This document shows, one piece after another, positions 1 to 13,930 of a DNA stretch of 64,000 nt. The first letter of the stretch is position 1. Each line of letters opens with the position of its first letter. A program made the translations under genes and the position numbers. The notes under the pieces are model-generated. The model had not been told where the DNA came from. It made no database searches and saw only the letters and a list, made by a program, of their open reading frames with translations. The stretch is from Stictocephala bisonia (taxonomy: Eukaryota > Arthropoda > Insecta > Hemiptera > Membracidae): assembly GCA_035578905.1 (NCBI GenBank), contig JAQJVL010000002.1:9734717-9798716 (forward strand). Direction: 5' to 3'.

Positions 1-165
1 ATCCGGCCTGGACTGAAGTTATTATCAGTAATATTCACCTTGTACTTTACTGGTTCTCCCCCTTGCTCTAACAGAATAAGCTGCCTTACGGATCAACGAT
101 CTATGAGGAATAGACAGAGTAGGTCTAGGGAGAAAATCGGCTTCTCTGTAAAAAGAAAATTAGTC
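1..165 (+). mobile_element. tRNA-derived SINE, 5' part cut off by window edge
   Basis: The first 165 bases match the body and 3' end of the complete SINE at 14716-14970: both have a GAATCCGGCCT-type junction just after the B box, then TTATTAGTAATATTCACC, a TCTATGAGGAAT block, and an A-rich tail. The tRNA-like head lies left of the window. It is a non-autonomous retroelement with no coding capacity. Confidence 0.8.
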
Positions 166-445
166 ATGATATATTAAAAAAAATTTAAAAAAATAAAGTG
201 ATAAGTAGACATGTTCATGCATGTTGAAGTGATATATTCTTTTATGTGGTTGCAAAACAATGTAATAATAAATTTCTCGAATAAGTATTTTATAACTGTA
301 TCCTTAAAAAACAACGAGTAAATTAGACATTGAAATACGCTTTAAAAGCTAACTAAAGTAAAGATAACTAAACTACAACAAACCTCTTTGAACGAGGGCT
401 GAAGGAACCTCATTAGCTGTCTAAATGAGGGAAGACATTCTGTTA
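166..445. other. AT-rich spacer, nothing recognised
   Basis: Low-complexity AT-rich DNA between the SINE tail and the 27-bp array. No open frame, RNA gene or repeat was recognised. Confidence 0.6.
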
Positions 446-2005
446 AAACGACACACTGACGCCACACTGTTGATTCATCACATTGCCGCCACATTGTTGA
501 TACATGACACTACCATCACACTGTTGTTACAATAAACTGCCGTCACACTGTTGATACAACACACTGCCACCACATTGTTGCTACAACACACTGCCGCCAC
601 ATTGTTGATACAACACACTGCCGTCACACTGTTGATACAACACATTGCCGCAACACTGTTGATACATCACACTGCCGCCACACTGTTGATTCATCGCATT
701 GTCGCCACATTGTTGATACAACACACTGCCACCACACTGTTGATACATCACACTGCCGCCACACTGTTGATTCATCACATTGCCGCTACATTGTTGATAC
801 AACACACTGCCACCACACTGTTGATACATCACACTGCCGCCACACTGATGATTCATCACATCGCCGCCACATTGTTGATACAAAACACTGCTGTCACACT
901 GTTGATACATCACACTGCCGCCACACTGTTGATACAAAACACTGCAACCACATTGTTGATACAAAACACTGCTGTCACACTGTTGATATATCACACTGCC
1001 GCCACACTGTTGATTCATCACATCGCCACCACATTGTTGATACAAAACAATGCTGTCACACTGTTGATACATCACACTGCCGCCACACTGTTGATACAAA
1101 ACACTGCAACCACATTGTTGATACAAAACACTGCTGTCACACTGTTGATATATCACACTGCCGCCACACTGTTGATTCATCACATCGCCACCACATTGTT
1201 GATACAAAACACTGCTGTCACACTGCTGATACATCACACTGCCGCCACACTGTTGATACAAAACACTGCAACCACATTGTTGATACAAAACACTGCTGTC
1301 ACACTGTTGATATATCACACTGCCGCCACACTGTTGATTCATCACATCGCCGCCACATTGTTGATACAAAACACTGCTGTCACACTGTTGATACATCACA
1401 CTGCCGCCACACTGTTGATACATCACACTGCCGCCACACTGTTGATACAACACACTGATGTCACACTGTTGATACAACACATTGCCGCAACACTGTTGAT
1501 ACAGCACACTGCCACCACACTGTTGATACAATACACTGCCGCCACACTGTTGATACAACACATTGCCGCAACACTGTTGATACAGCACACTGCCGTCACA
1601 CTGTTGATACAACACACTGCCGCCACACTGTTGATAAAACACACTGCCACCACACTGTTGATACAGCACATTGCCACGACACTGTTGATAAAACACACTG
1701 CCGCCATACTGTTGATACAGCACACTGCCGCCACACTGTTTATACAATACACTGCCGCCACACTGTTAATTCATCACATTTCCGCCACATTGTTGATACA
1801 ACACACTGCCACCACACTGTTGATACAACACACTGATGTCACACTGTTGATACAACACATTGCCGCAACACTGTTGATACATCACACTGCCGCCACACTG
1901 TTGATACAACACACTGCCACCACACTGTTGATACAGCACATTGCCATGACACTGTTGATAAAACACACTGCCGCCACACTGTTGGTACAACGCTCATCTC
2001 AATAA
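446..2005. repeat. 27-bp minisatellite, about 58 units
   Basis: A head-to-tail array whose unit reads roughly CACACTGTTGATACA plus TCACACTGCCGC. Because 27 is a multiple of 3, both strands stay open for hundreds of codons (for example 551-2005 on + and 581-1747 on -), giving 9-residue repeats such as TLLIQHTAA. Between about 930 and 1400 units are ordered into a six-unit (162-bp) higher-order repeat: a diagnostic GATATATCAC variant recurs at 985, 1147 and 1309. There is no start context, no non-repetitive domain, and both strands are equally open, so this is a satellite and not a gene. Confidence 0.93.
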
Positions 2006-2544
2006 CTCCCACACGTAAAGACGGGGTTTTGTGTCCTTGAGGTGGTGTAATGGTTAACTTAACAAGGCACTTTTTAATACAAGTATGTACTATTAATTCC
2101 ATTTGAGCGCTTTTGTAACTCGTTTACACACTGGACTGATATAATGAGTTTACACCTAGGATATAATGAGTTTACAGCCTCTTTAAAAACACTCAGCTGT
2201 AATTTATTTATTTGACTGTCACGTTGCTGTGGTAACACGAAATTAGATTGGTTGCCTAACTAGGAAAACCATTAAAAAACTAAAGTCTGGGCCTCTAGCT
2301 TGGACATTATAAATCAAAACAGATCTGCAAATTAATTTCCAGTGAAATACATCTGGCCTTTGCACATCAAAGGCAATCCTGGGAAATGAACTATTTACAT
2401 TCAAGAGCTGTCAGAATATTCAAATCCCTTTTGTGTGATGTTCATTTGGCTTGCACTGTTGAGGTTAAAGTCTTGTAGAAAAAATACTTGTAGAAATGAG
2501 CATTTTAATTATTTATTTACTTCAAACAATCCTACTGATAGTCC
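2006..2544. other. Spacer, nothing recognised
   Basis: Unique-looking AT-rich sequence. A short TGGTGTAATGGTTAAC stretch near 2043 resembles an A box, but no matching B box follows, so no RNA gene is called. Confidence 0.5.
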
Positions 2545-3290
2545 GCACTGGTGGCACAGTGCTGTAACCCAACTACTTGGGGACAAAGTGTTGAGGAGAT
2601 TGTAAGTGACGGTTCCATGATCGCTCCTCTTAATATCAACACGGCGTCCACTCAAAGGTTGCCATCGACGTGGACATTACTAGAGAAGTCTGCGGTGTTC
2701 ATGTTGGACGGTAGTCAAGGTTCAGATGTTGTGTTGGGAAAAGAACTCAGTATCAGGATTGTCAGTTAGCTTAAAAATATACCAACACTACGTGGTTCGG
2801 GTTCTACGTATAGCTGTAGGTCTCTTAGTTGCCCTAGCTATTGGGCTATTAGTAAATAGCTGGTTATGAGGAACAGTCGACCTTAGTTAGTAACAATGAC
2901 AACACTCATCACACTCATTCGCTCTTCATATTCGTCCATATCTTGACGATTGGTGTCTTAATAATGAATTATGATCTATATTTTTATCATTCTATTATTC
3001 AAGTACAATATTATTCATTATTTCATCACTAGGACGCCAATCGTAGGGATACGGGTGTATATGAAGGTCAAATGAGTGTGACAAGTGTAGATGAGCGAAT
3101 GTATTTGTTGTTACTAAACAGGTCAACTGTTCATTAGAAAGAGTCATTTATTAATAGCCTAATAGCTAGGGCAACTAAGGGATATGCTTGTTACGTGGAG
3201 TCCGAACCACGAAGTATTGGTCGGATTTTCAGGTAATTGACAAGTCTTACACTCAGTTCTCTTCCAACACTACATTTTCTAACACTGAAT
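2545..3290. mobile_element. Foldback element built from two opposed copies of a dispersed SINE-like repeat
   Basis: Two arms, about 2721-2960 and 3030-3277, are reverse complements with scattered mismatches around an AT-rich loop of about 70 bp. Landmarks shared by the arms are the AACACTACGTGGTTCGG-type block, TTGCCCTAGCTATTGGGCT and the GACGATTGGTGTCTTA end. The left side carries an additional head (2545-2720). The same repeat occurs singly at 13800, 19021, 39720 and 42690, and its tail also occurs at 26640 and 32345. A 72-codon frame at 2551-2769 is only part of this repeat. Confidence 0.8.
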
Positions 3291-3353
3291 ACCACCCTCT
3301 TTTCCAATGAGTACACTTGAAAGAAATTAAGGTTCTATATACAAGTTCCTTTA

Positions 3354-3356
<3 letters not shown>

Positions 3357-3382
<26 letters not shown>
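3357..3382. repeat. Poly-T tract
   Basis: A run of about 26 T residues in AT-rich DNA, possibly a retroelement tail on the minus strand; no element body was recognised next to it. Confidence 0.8.
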
Positions 3383-3386
<4 letters not shown>

Positions 3387-3834
3387 ATATTATAATATTT
3401 GGAATGAGCAAATTTGTTTAAATTAAATAAATTATTTCTGAGTATCATTTTTACATTTTGTCTTAAAACGACTAATACATAAATAAATAGGATTATGTGA
3501 AGTAATTAAAACTACATAATATCAAAATTCTAATGCATTGTGATGAGTGGCAAATGTCTTATTTAAAAAATCATAATTTAATAATGTTCAGTTAGTGCAA
3601 AAACAATTTAATATTTTTTTACAAAAACACTATCTCATGACCTTGTAAGCAAGAGGGTGCAAATAAAAGTAGCCTATTTATCAAACAACAATAATACAGC
3701 AGTCTTTAGTCCCTTGTTATTTATCTTTTAATAACCCAGGGATAAAAACAGTTTAGTAAATATTTGAACTAAAGGAGAATAAATGTCGTAAACTTTAAGT
3801 GCTCCCCCACTCCTTACATGTTATTTAGCTAACC
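3383..3834. other. AT-rich spacer, nothing recognised
   Basis: No open frame, RNA gene or repeat unit was recognised. Confidence 0.5.
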
Positions 3835-4870
3835 CAAAGTACACCAAGCCTCTCTATGTTTTAGTATGAAGCCGTGACTCTAGACGTGCTTTTAATGGCT
3901 GGAATGGGGGGCGGAGGGAGCTCCTTAAACATTAATAATAAGGAAGCATGGATGCCATAAGCTCTACGTGCTCCATTTATTTTAGTTTATCGTATTTATG
4001 TAACTCAACATACATCACACTTTGTGTTCTAGGACGAAGCTCTGAGTCTAGATATGCTTTTAATAGCTAGGAGGAGGCAAAGGAAGCTCATTATATGTTA
4101 ATGATAAAGGAGCACGGATGCTATAAACTATACATGGCCCACTCGTTCTAGTTTATCGTATTTATGTAACCAAACATACATCAAGCCTCTTTGTGCTTTA
4201 GGATCAAGCCGTGAGTCGAGAAGGAAGCTCATTAAATATTAATGATAAGGGATCATGCCATAAACTCTACGTGTTCCACTTATACTAGTTTATCTATAAA
4301 TGTAACCCAAAGTACATCAAGCCTCTGTGTGCTTTAGGATGAAACCGTGAGTCTAGATGTGCTTTTAATGGCTAGGAGGGGGGTTAGAAGGGAGCTTATT
4401 AAACACTGATGATAAGAGACCAAGGATGCCATGAACTTCTACTAGTTTATCTATTTATGTAACCCAACGTACATCAAGTTTCTTTGTGCTTTAGGATGAA
4501 ACCGTGAGTCTAGATGTGCTTTTAATGCCCAGGAGGGGGGGAGCGAAGGGAGCTCATTAAACATTAATGATTAGGTAGCATGGATGCCACAAACTGTACG
4601 TGCTTCACTCCTTCTATTTCACCGTATTTTGGTAACAAACGTAAATCAAGCCTCTCTGTGCTCTAGGATGAAGCTCTGAGTCTAGATGTGCTTATAATGG
4701 CTAGGAGGGGGGCTGGAAGGGAGCTCATTAAACACTGATCAGGGATGCCATAAACGTCTTCTGGTTTATCATATTTATGTACACCAAGCCTCTCTGTGCT
4801 CTAGGATGAAGCTATGAGTATGGGTGCGGTTTTAATAACTCGGGAGTGAAGGGAGATCATTAAGTGTTTA
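3835..4870 (+). repeat. Decayed ~165-bp satellite, about 7 copies
   Basis: A recurring block (ACATCAAGCCTCT, then TGCTTTAGGATGAA, GTGAGTCTAGATGTGC, GGAGCTCATTAAACA, GCATGGATGCCATAAAC, TAGTTTATCGTATTTATG) starts at about 3841, 4012, 4178, 4314, 4471, 4643 and 4781. Spacings range from 136 to 172 bp because several units have internal deletions. Unit divergence is high, so the array is old. Confidence 0.85.
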
Positions 4871-6505
4871 AAATAAGGGAGGCTGCCCGCCACACTGTCA
4901 ACACTCCTCTTATCCCCAACCCCCCCTTCGAGGAAGGGTTGTGTGGCGTCGACTATCAGACGTTTCACCAACCATGGAATAAAGTTTCACTTTGACATTT
5001 TGTTGACATTTTGAACGTCTTCAATGCAGTTGGTGAAAGATAACGGTTGTGTTCAGTGCATCAAACTAAAGCATATTTATTTCACATGCGTTGATAACAT
5101 ACAAAAACGATTTAAAATTGAATACAACACATTAATTGAAAACTATATACTTTCAGCTAAAACTAATAAAAAACCTATAATTAACTAGGTTTTATTGAAA
5201 ATTAGTGATTTATTAACTGTGTTAAATATATTTTGCAAGCACACAACAAAAGTTCGTTCGTAGTAGAGATTATCAAGCAGGAATTCTTCTACACTTTTTT
5301 ATTGTAGTTCAACACGCAATAGACACGTGATCCTTTAATTAAATGTTTTTTATCTTGTTCTCTATTATTGTACCTTTTTAATCGTACGTATTAAAAAAAC
5401 TAAGGTACAATTCACCAGATTATCTGCTTCTTAATAATTCATCCTTGATTTAAAAAATGAATTTTCTTTATAGAATTTTTTTGATACTTCTACACACTGT
5501 GACATCTAATCACTATAACTAAATATATTTTACTCCTGGAGTAATGTATTATCCTAGGAATATAAATGGTAGAATTAACGTAGCCTACCTGTTTACCATT
5601 TACTCAACTGTAGATCGATGTAGTCTGGCTTATCCCTGAAGAAACCTTACTCCTACACAACCTACAAGCACATCGATTCATCCACATATTTGTTATTTCA
5701 TGTATTAAAAAACTATTTAATGTCCTTGTTTTTTGACTGAGAACAATCTTATGACTATTATTAACGTTTCTTATGATTAAATTATTCTGTAGGCTACAAA
5801 TTTGACTATTAACTTCCTTTACAGGGTCTTTTTAGAAACTTACCTTAGTCGATCCCTAACGAAATTAACGAAAAACGTCCATAACTTCCAATCAATCACA
5901 TTAATTTTCTACCTAAACCTCGTTTTTAATAAGCCTAAGGACGTATTTTCAATCATTCTTGGTATGTGTTTACCTTTTTTTACATGAATTAGTGGATTGT
6001 GCTTATTTTTCTGTTGACAATAAGTAAAATGAACAAGAAATATTCACACAAGCCCGTTTACAATTTATTTGTTAAATTATTCATTTATTTCTCCTAAGGG
6101 AACCCCGTTTTAATAAAAGTACCAAGGAAACAAAGACGACATATACAATCAAAACAATGAAAATGAAACACAAAATAAACCAAGGTAATGGAACAATAAC
6201 AATGCAATCATAAACATAATAAGCAAACAAAAATATGAAATACATTATTAGCAACATTTAAAATTACAACAAGGATTGAATAATGAATATAACAAAAGTA
6301 ATTTACTAATAATACCAAAAGCAATCAGTGAAATAAAAAAAAAAAAAGGAAATAATAATACTTGTGAGTAACTTCAGTGCATGAATTTACAAACGTTTGT
6401 GAGAAATGTAGGTTAGTTACAAAATGACAGAGGTCTCTTATACATTAGGCAAACGATTGAATGAGAGTCGAAAGGTGACTTAACGAACCATGGTAACTAA
6501 GACTA
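4871..6505. other. AT-rich spacer, nothing coding recognised
   Basis: A short GC-richer patch near 4880-4960 gives way to long AT-rich DNA with frequent stops in all frames. The 61-codon frame at 5802-5987 has no recognisable domain and is taken as chance. Confidence 0.5.
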
Positions 6506-6514
6506 TAATACTAG

Positions 6515-6595
6515 TAAATACTAGGGGACACCCCTGCATGCTACGCGTGCCAACCCGTCACTCACCGAACTCGTTAAACCTCGGCCTATTACTTT
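6515..6595 (-). mobile_element. Terminal fragment of a dispersed repeat (GGGGACACCCCTGCATGCT end)
   Basis: Read on the minus strand this stretch (GAGTGACGGG... then AGCATGCAGGGGTGTCCCCT) matches the plus strand at about 17792-17838 (GAGTGACGAAG... AGCATGCAGGAGTGTCCCCT). The shared end suggests the terminus of one repeat family; its class is unknown. Confidence 0.5.
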
Positions 6596-9094
6596 TGACT
6601 ACAAATAATAGTAGGTTAACTGTATAGCCTTAAATCACAATATTACATTTATTTCATTTATTTACAATATATCACATTATCTGCGTTGCTACTCATTTAT
6701 TATCATAAACACCTAATGATATTACGTTGCCTATTTCAAACGTGTTTATTTCATTTGTTTAGCAGCTGAACATTAAAATACTAAAATAAGAGCATTGGAT
6801 TACGATTAAAACAATTATAACCTTCTCTGGTTTAAAATTATGAAAGATCTAACCTCATTAATATTACAAACACCACTGATTACATTCCAACAGCTGTTAA
6901 AACTTTTTGTAAGTCAGTATTTACGTTTGAACAGCTGTTACTTTTCGATTGTTTTAAATTAATTGCTCTCCATGTTATCACAGTATGGTGTTTTATACTG
7001 TGGTGTTATCCTCATCTAAAATAAGAACTTTTTTATTTAAAAAGGGCTTCCCGTGCCTTTTAAGGTGGTATTATTAAGAATTAAGACCTTATTGGACAAC
7101 TACGAACACAGGCAACATTTTTGACACCTCAACCATTTAAATTGGTTAAGAAATAACGGAGGAGTTGCGTTGACAAAAAAGGCTTTACGTGTGAAGTAGT
7201 TTTTATCATAACGTTGCTCTAGTTATTCATTATAACCGCACCATTCGAAAGAAGTTAGTATCATTACACCGTTACGTAAGACATTAATACCCATAATTAG
7301 CGGAGTACAACGCCATGTCAAGTAGTTCCCTCTTACATCCCCAACCCTGAGGCAAACCGACTCCTACCACATCTCACCCCTCTGCTCTCTACGACATCTC
7401 GCTTTTTATTTCACTAATGGCAAGACTGATTATTAACTTTCCTTCATTATAATATAATTTAATTCTATATTATTGGGAAACATTTTAAAATATTCATGAA
7501 CTAGACATTTCTCACTGCATACAATGTTTTTTGGTGAACCAAGAAGGTTGAAACGTTTGATATTTGTATTTTTCGATGATATGAAATGACAAAATAATAT
7601 AATATAAATGTACCGCGTGTATTATATACTGTGAAAGAAATGGTTATTTATTTTAAATGCTAAAAGAAAGCTATTTATCCGTTTATTTGAACTATTTACT
7701 CATACGAAATGGAGTCTAATTTTCAATGACCACCATTTAAGATTTGTAAAAAAATATTGTAAGACTATACATGATAATTTATATATTGTACGACAAATAA
7801 TCTTGGTTTATAAAAAACGACTTGGTTTTATAACATTGGTAAATACGTTTGGTTGTAATCAATCATAAGACAAACATACAAAAAGTCAAATGGCTGTCTT
7901 GCTTCGTTTTGCTAACTAAACTTTACCCACTCTTAAGATAAGCCTATTAAATTCGATAATTTACAATTATGCAAACTCAAACACTTATAGTATGAAAAAT
8001 GAATATTGGATTTTTGAAATTTAAACTCGGTGCATTTATAATACCAGCTGTTTACCTACGTTTTGCTTTGGGATAAACATATGAACAGTTTTATTAAAAT
8101 TAAACATATCACATTTCAATAAGCATTGCTTAGCACAAAGAAACTGTTGTAAAATTTCCCTTGAGTTAGCTTTTTTCTAAAGTTTTTATTTAATTTTTTC
8201 TGTTCAACAGCTGATGATTAGTAAAACAATTAAATAACTCCAATAGAATACTATTTATACCTTAAAGGTCAGTGGGTTGAAGCCCTAGAGCTGGATTTAA
8301 ATAAGTCATGACAGAAACTTTCCCAGGAGTATACAACCTCCCAAAGTTTCATGAAGAGTGGCTAAATGGTATGGACAGAAATATAATCATTTTAATTTAT
8401 ATAAATGTGTTTGTACAGTAAATTGTATATGAATTTAATTGTTATGTTTAGATCAACATTTAAAACCAAGCAAATGTTGAAAAAGTATGGATTGAAATGG
8501 TTAAAAACATATAAAATAGGCCTTTTTTGTACGTGAGATAAATATTGTAATAAAATACTGACAAATTAATGGTGGAACATTTAATGCAAATTATTCCTAC
8601 ACTGGAAGATTGATTACAACATTTATCTTCTCCAACAACAGCAAGAGCAATCCCTGTACAGCAAAATATTACAAATATATATCACATATTTATTTATTAT
8701 CAAACCAAACTGCTCATGTTTTATACAATGATAAATATACCTGCTTCCAAATATCCTTCCTTTCCGTAGACTCACATACTCCCTGGAAGCCCTCAATTTT
8801 TCAAACAATGCTACAATGCCGAGAGCCAATAACAAAAACACCTATTTGTAAAAAAAAAAAAACTAGAAATAAACATTACGAATTAATTTATTAATTAACC
8901 AAACAGTTTGTATAACATAAAACAGTTCGCATAATTTGTATAAATTATAGACTTTTATTGTTTTATGTGATGAAAAATTATAAGAATATGAAGGAATGTT
9001 AAATTGTTTATAAGCTGGAAGTAAGTTATTTATAATTCTATTAGACTGTACATTACAATTTTGCATTAAGAGGTTAATAAATATTTAAATATAG
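6596..9094. other. AT-rich spacer, nothing coding recognised
   Basis: Frequent stops on both strands. Small frames at 8610-8894 (+), 8623-8841 (-) and 8863-9066 (-) overlap one another, lack domains and have AT-driven composition; they are judged spurious. Confidence 0.5.
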
Positions 9095-9560
9095 TGTGGT
9101 AGCTGCCATAGCTGGGAGATAACAAATTCGTGACGGCCCAGCTACCAGGTTTGTTGCTCGTTTAGAACTACCCAGGGAAGACTTACAGCTTTAAAAATTG
9201 GCTATGATTGTAACCTCCTTCTTAGAGAATGGACACTGTTGAATCGGTTCCTAACTGGCGTGGGCAAATGTATTTACTGGAAGAATACATGGAGATCGAC
9301 AATAGATCAGTACTGTGATTGCGGAGAGTACTGATCACATAGTTACAGAGTGCCCCTGAGCTCTTTTATAAAGGGAATAGCCAGAATAAACAGGATCAGT
9401 GTGGCAGGTCGTAAATAGCTTTATGAGTTCGATTTAGCTTTGTAATAGGAGACCGATTTTTATTTTATGTTATACACGGCATTACTTTTGGATTTTGATC
9501 CCAGTATACATCACAGTTTTCTTTTTATTATGAAATGGTAGCTTTCAAAAAATCCATACA
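9095..9560 (+). pseudogene. Non-LTR retrotransposon 3' end, decayed (C-terminal Zn-knuckle region plus 3' UTR)
   Basis: A frame around 9232-9330 reads WTLLNRFLTGVGKC... and then a Cys-x-Cys followed by His and Cys (TDHIVTECP) in a neighbouring frame. This is the C-terminal CCHC-like pattern seen after the reverse transcriptase/RNase H region of I-, R1- and Jockey-type elements. A frameshift falls between the first and second Cys pair (about 9325) and stops lie upstream. The non-coding end (TTTAGCTTTGTAATAGGAGA onward) is shared with 23095-23365, and the 5' part with 16405-16620, so all three are remnants of one family. No functional protein is possible. Confidence 0.65.
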
Positions 9561-10194
9561 ATATACCAGATAGTGCATTTAAAAACTTGTATGACATGTC
9601 CTAGTTGCTTACTCTTGTTTATCCCAGAATATAATATTTTTGATAAATATCGCTATTAGCAAACGGAGTTTCCTCATTTAAGTGGAAAATATACAACGAT
9701 ATTCTACAAAAAAATTGGACAATTCTAGAATGGGTATCCATTCAGACATGAGGACATTCTATTCAACGTTTGGCTACGTTACAGTTGTCTATGTCGGTAT
9801 AACATTCCATAACTACCTGCAAGCCAAAATAAATCATAATTGTTTACTAAGTTTAATATTTATATAATCGAACTAAACTATTTAAAAAAATCTAAAATAC
9901 TAATATCTTCTGAATTTTTCTCTGTATGATTATTTTAGAATAGCTTGTTACATAAGATAAGAACTGTTTAGCTAATAAAGGTTAAAATTACGGATACGAC
10001 TGCGAAAGGTAATATTTTGCTATGTATATGTATTAAAAACGATTTTCTTTGAAAAATGTTTGATTTTACGTGATTCTAATCTATTTATTTATTTTCAACG
10101 GACATCGCCAATTTTTATATGTGAATGACTTACAACAAATAACATTATAAACTAGACAGTAATACCAAATCAAATAATCATAGGGATAGACTAT
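9561..10194. other. Spacer, nothing recognised
   Basis: AT-rich. The 61-codon frame at 9682-9867 has no recognisable feature. Confidence 0.5.
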
Positions 10195-11030
10195 GTGGCC
10201 ACCTAAAGTACAGGGGCACTTCGTAGGAACAAAGACACTTTACGGCTGAACGTTGTCTCACCCTTTTTGAATAAATCCAGTCATAGACACTTCGTTGCCT
10301 ACTCTCTGGGTATTTGCCATGATGATATTAGCTGCATAATTCGTCCGGTAATACTGCCTTGTAAAATGTAAGCTGAACAAGTAGAAGAAGGAACCTTCAA
10401 GGTAATTAAATTTAGGATGTCAGGGCAATCTACCTCATCATTCAGTAGTCTGCGAAGAAAAACCAGGTCAGCCATTAGCCTGCGCATTTCCAAAGAAGCC
10501 ACAATTCATGAACCAAACCTACAACTGGAACTTGATGATATAAGAAACCAATCTTGACACCCACCCTTCTGACAAAGGGATGTTGCATCCGTTCAAGTTC
10601 CTAGCACAAATACTTCTGATGTGAGCTCCAGGTTAGAGAACCATACTCTAAGATCTGATGAACCAAAGCACAGTCTTCATAGCAGTTGTGCTTCGAATAA
10701 CGAAAAACGAAACCAAGGGTTCTATTCACTCTTCTGAAGATGTTATTTATATGCGGTTCAGGATTCAACGAGGGTGTCAGTATAACAACAAGTTCCCTCA
10801 CTTCAGTCACTCTTGCAATAATGTCTCCAAGAGTGTAGTTGTATATTATTAGTGATAGGCAACGATGGAATGTTATGACATTTTCTCGCATTGAGCTTCA
10901 TCCTGTTTACCATACACCAAACGTTCAACGCATCTAAGCTTTCCTGAATTAATTAATAAATCCTCCTCCTTAGAGATGATTGAGAACAATTTAACATCAT
11001 CTGCAAATAAAAGTGCGTCCTGGTTATGGA
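10195..11030 (-). pseudogene. Jockey-type non-LTR reverse transcriptase, C-terminal half, frameshifted
   Basis: On the minus strand the fragment begins at about 11025 with the catalytic motif LFADDVKLF (the FADD version of the RT YADD box). It continues through a frameshift into a region with NRMKLNARK and then, in 10601-10891, the thumb-like block LGFVFRYSKH...LEYGSLTW. The C-terminal block FLRRLLNDEVDCPDIL lies in 10299-10502 in yet another frame. The order and spacing match the C-terminal part of Jockey/CR1-like ORF2 proteins. The endonuclease domain and N-terminal RT half are missing, consistent with 5' truncation, and at least two frameshifts kill it. Confidence 0.85.
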
Positions 11031-11540
11031 ATGGCTTTATTTAATTAATTTAATTTAATGGATTCTCAGACTTTAACGTTGCTATTCTCGTGGCATAAGA
11101 GTGATGTGCATTATTATATATTTTATAACATGATAAATATACCTGGTTTATAATAGTGTCCCTTGTATTGTCATGTTATTCTTAATATTGTTTTTGAACT
11201 CACGTAATTTATCATGTAGCAGACTACCATAGTTATTATTATGTCCTTGATCACTCATATGATGTCATATTATTTAAATAGTGCCTGATTTTTAAATTTG
11301 AGTCTTCCACAACAGTTACTTTTATTCATCACAACTTCCTGTCTTCTTTTCGTTCTTAATTATTATCTCATGGTATTTCATAAAATCACCTTTAATTAAT
11401 GTACTGCTTGTTCATTAGCTACTGCTTAGGTCTTTCGTATCCCACCGAAACTTTTGTTCAGATCATAACAGAGTGGAGTACCTATGTAAAATTATGTTTA
11501 GTATATCAATGTAATACCATTGCCTAAAAAAACTGTCTAA
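11031..11540. other. AT-rich spacer, nothing recognised
   Basis: No frame, RNA gene or repeat recognised. Confidence 0.5.
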
Positions 11541-12665
<1,125 letters not shown>

Positions 12666-13187
12666 CTTATACTCTTCTCGAAGTAACAATATGTATATAT
12701 ATATATATATAAAACATATCTAACTACCTCTAAATATCTAACTAAACCATAAATACAATCAATGTATACCATAAAGGCTGAATTAACCTTAAGTTCACCT
12801 ACATTAAATATAATATTGACACCTGGAGTACTGGGGTGGAAGAGACAAAGGACTGAAATGCAAATTATGCTCTCTCCGAGCATTCCCTTTGTATAGGCAG
12901 TCACCTTTTATCTTGAGAGAATCCCAAATTCCGGGATTATTTACAAAATATATTCCTCGGCCTTTAATATAATAAAAGCACTGGATTTGTCTGTTAGGAA
13001 TTGTACTAAGCAACAAACACAAAATTATTCTAACAATGGTATGTATTCTAACAATGTATTTGTTTTACTACGCAGTGACTGTGATATCTCAGCAACATCC
13101 ACTTTCCCAAGGGGATAATGAAGATCAAGCTGGTGCACAGAAGGCAACTTATCATATAATCGGGTTTGAAAATAAGGAACTTGTTTG
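12666..13187. other. Spacer with a short (TA)n run
   Basis: A (TA)9-type run lies at about 12692-12710. Small overlapping frames on both strands (12608-12904, 12804-13022, 13036-13239) show no domain and are not called. Confidence 0.5.
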
Positions 13188-13390
13188 TTATCGTCGGCGA
13201 GTTACGAGAATGATGTCCTCTTACCTCAAGCCTCTGTGATATTAAAGGCGCTGATTTCCATTGAAACAGCACAAGTCACGTAGTGTACCTATCGTACATT
13301 TCATAAATTGTGCTGTTTCAATGGAAATCAGCACCTACAATATCACAGAGGTATATCGTTCAGAGGACTTCTCGTAACTCGCCGACAATA
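13188..13390. mobile_element. Near-perfect palindromic foldback element
   Basis: Arms of about 85 bp surround a 33-bp loop. The innermost 24 bp of each arm (13251-13274 and 13308-13331) are exact reverse complements, and the outer ends share TCGGCGAGTTACGAGA. Both arms therefore encode the same chance peptide start (MLFQWKSAP) in opposite directions. The shape fits a MITE or foldback element able to extrude a cruciform; family unknown. Confidence 0.85.
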
Positions 13391-13799
13391 TACTTTGTAC
13401 ATGTACGGTTTTCAGCAGTGGAGGGGAGATATTCCAACGCTTCGCTACCGTGCATCACGAGTGTCAACTCCTCCTTAGATTGCTTAACTTCCGCAATAGT
13501 GTTTAGTTGAAAAAACTCTAATAAACTGTACAAGTCTGTTTAGTTGCTATTTGTTGTTATTAAATCCATTTACACTATTATTCATGAAGTTATTGTTATT
13601 ATCACTTGTTATGCTCGAATCGTTAGTGCTAATAAAACTGAACAGTGGTCACTGATCACTGCTGCTAATGACGTAGTAGGTGGGGCTTACGTCAGTGCTG
13701 GCAGCCATTCTTAACTGCCATGGCACTTTTTAAATTGAATTCCACAGTGGGAGAAGTGTAGTTCTCTCTCTCCCTCTCTCTCCCTACCTCCCACCCAAG
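13391..13799. other. Spacer with two CRE-like half sites
   Basis: Contains TGACGTAG (about 13669) and TTACGTCAG (about 13688) in a slightly GC-richer stretch, then a pyrimidine run (CTCTCTCTCCCTC, about 13762-13785). No gene can be tied to these. Confidence 0.4.
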
Positions 13800-13930
13800 T
13801 CTGGGGTGTTCATGTTAGGTGGTAGTTAGCGTTTGGATGTTGTGTGTGGAAGAGAACTGCGAGTCACGCTTGTCGGTTAGCTGAAAATCAGACCAATAAT
13901 ACGTATTTCGGATTCCACATAACAGTGTTT
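13800..13930 (+). mobile_element. Fragment of the dispersed SINE-like repeat (2545 family)
   Basis: GTCTGGGGTGTTCATGTTAG, then GTTGTGTGTGGAAGAGAACT and GTCGGTTAGCTGAAAATCAG align with 2690-2800, 19150-19260 and 42700-42800. Only the middle of the repeat is present. Confidence 0.75.

Noticed and set aside
551..2005. 484-codon open frame with TLLIQHTAA repeats, and the 388-codon frame opposite
   Set aside because: Both strands are open because the minisatellite period is 27. There is no unique start or end region.
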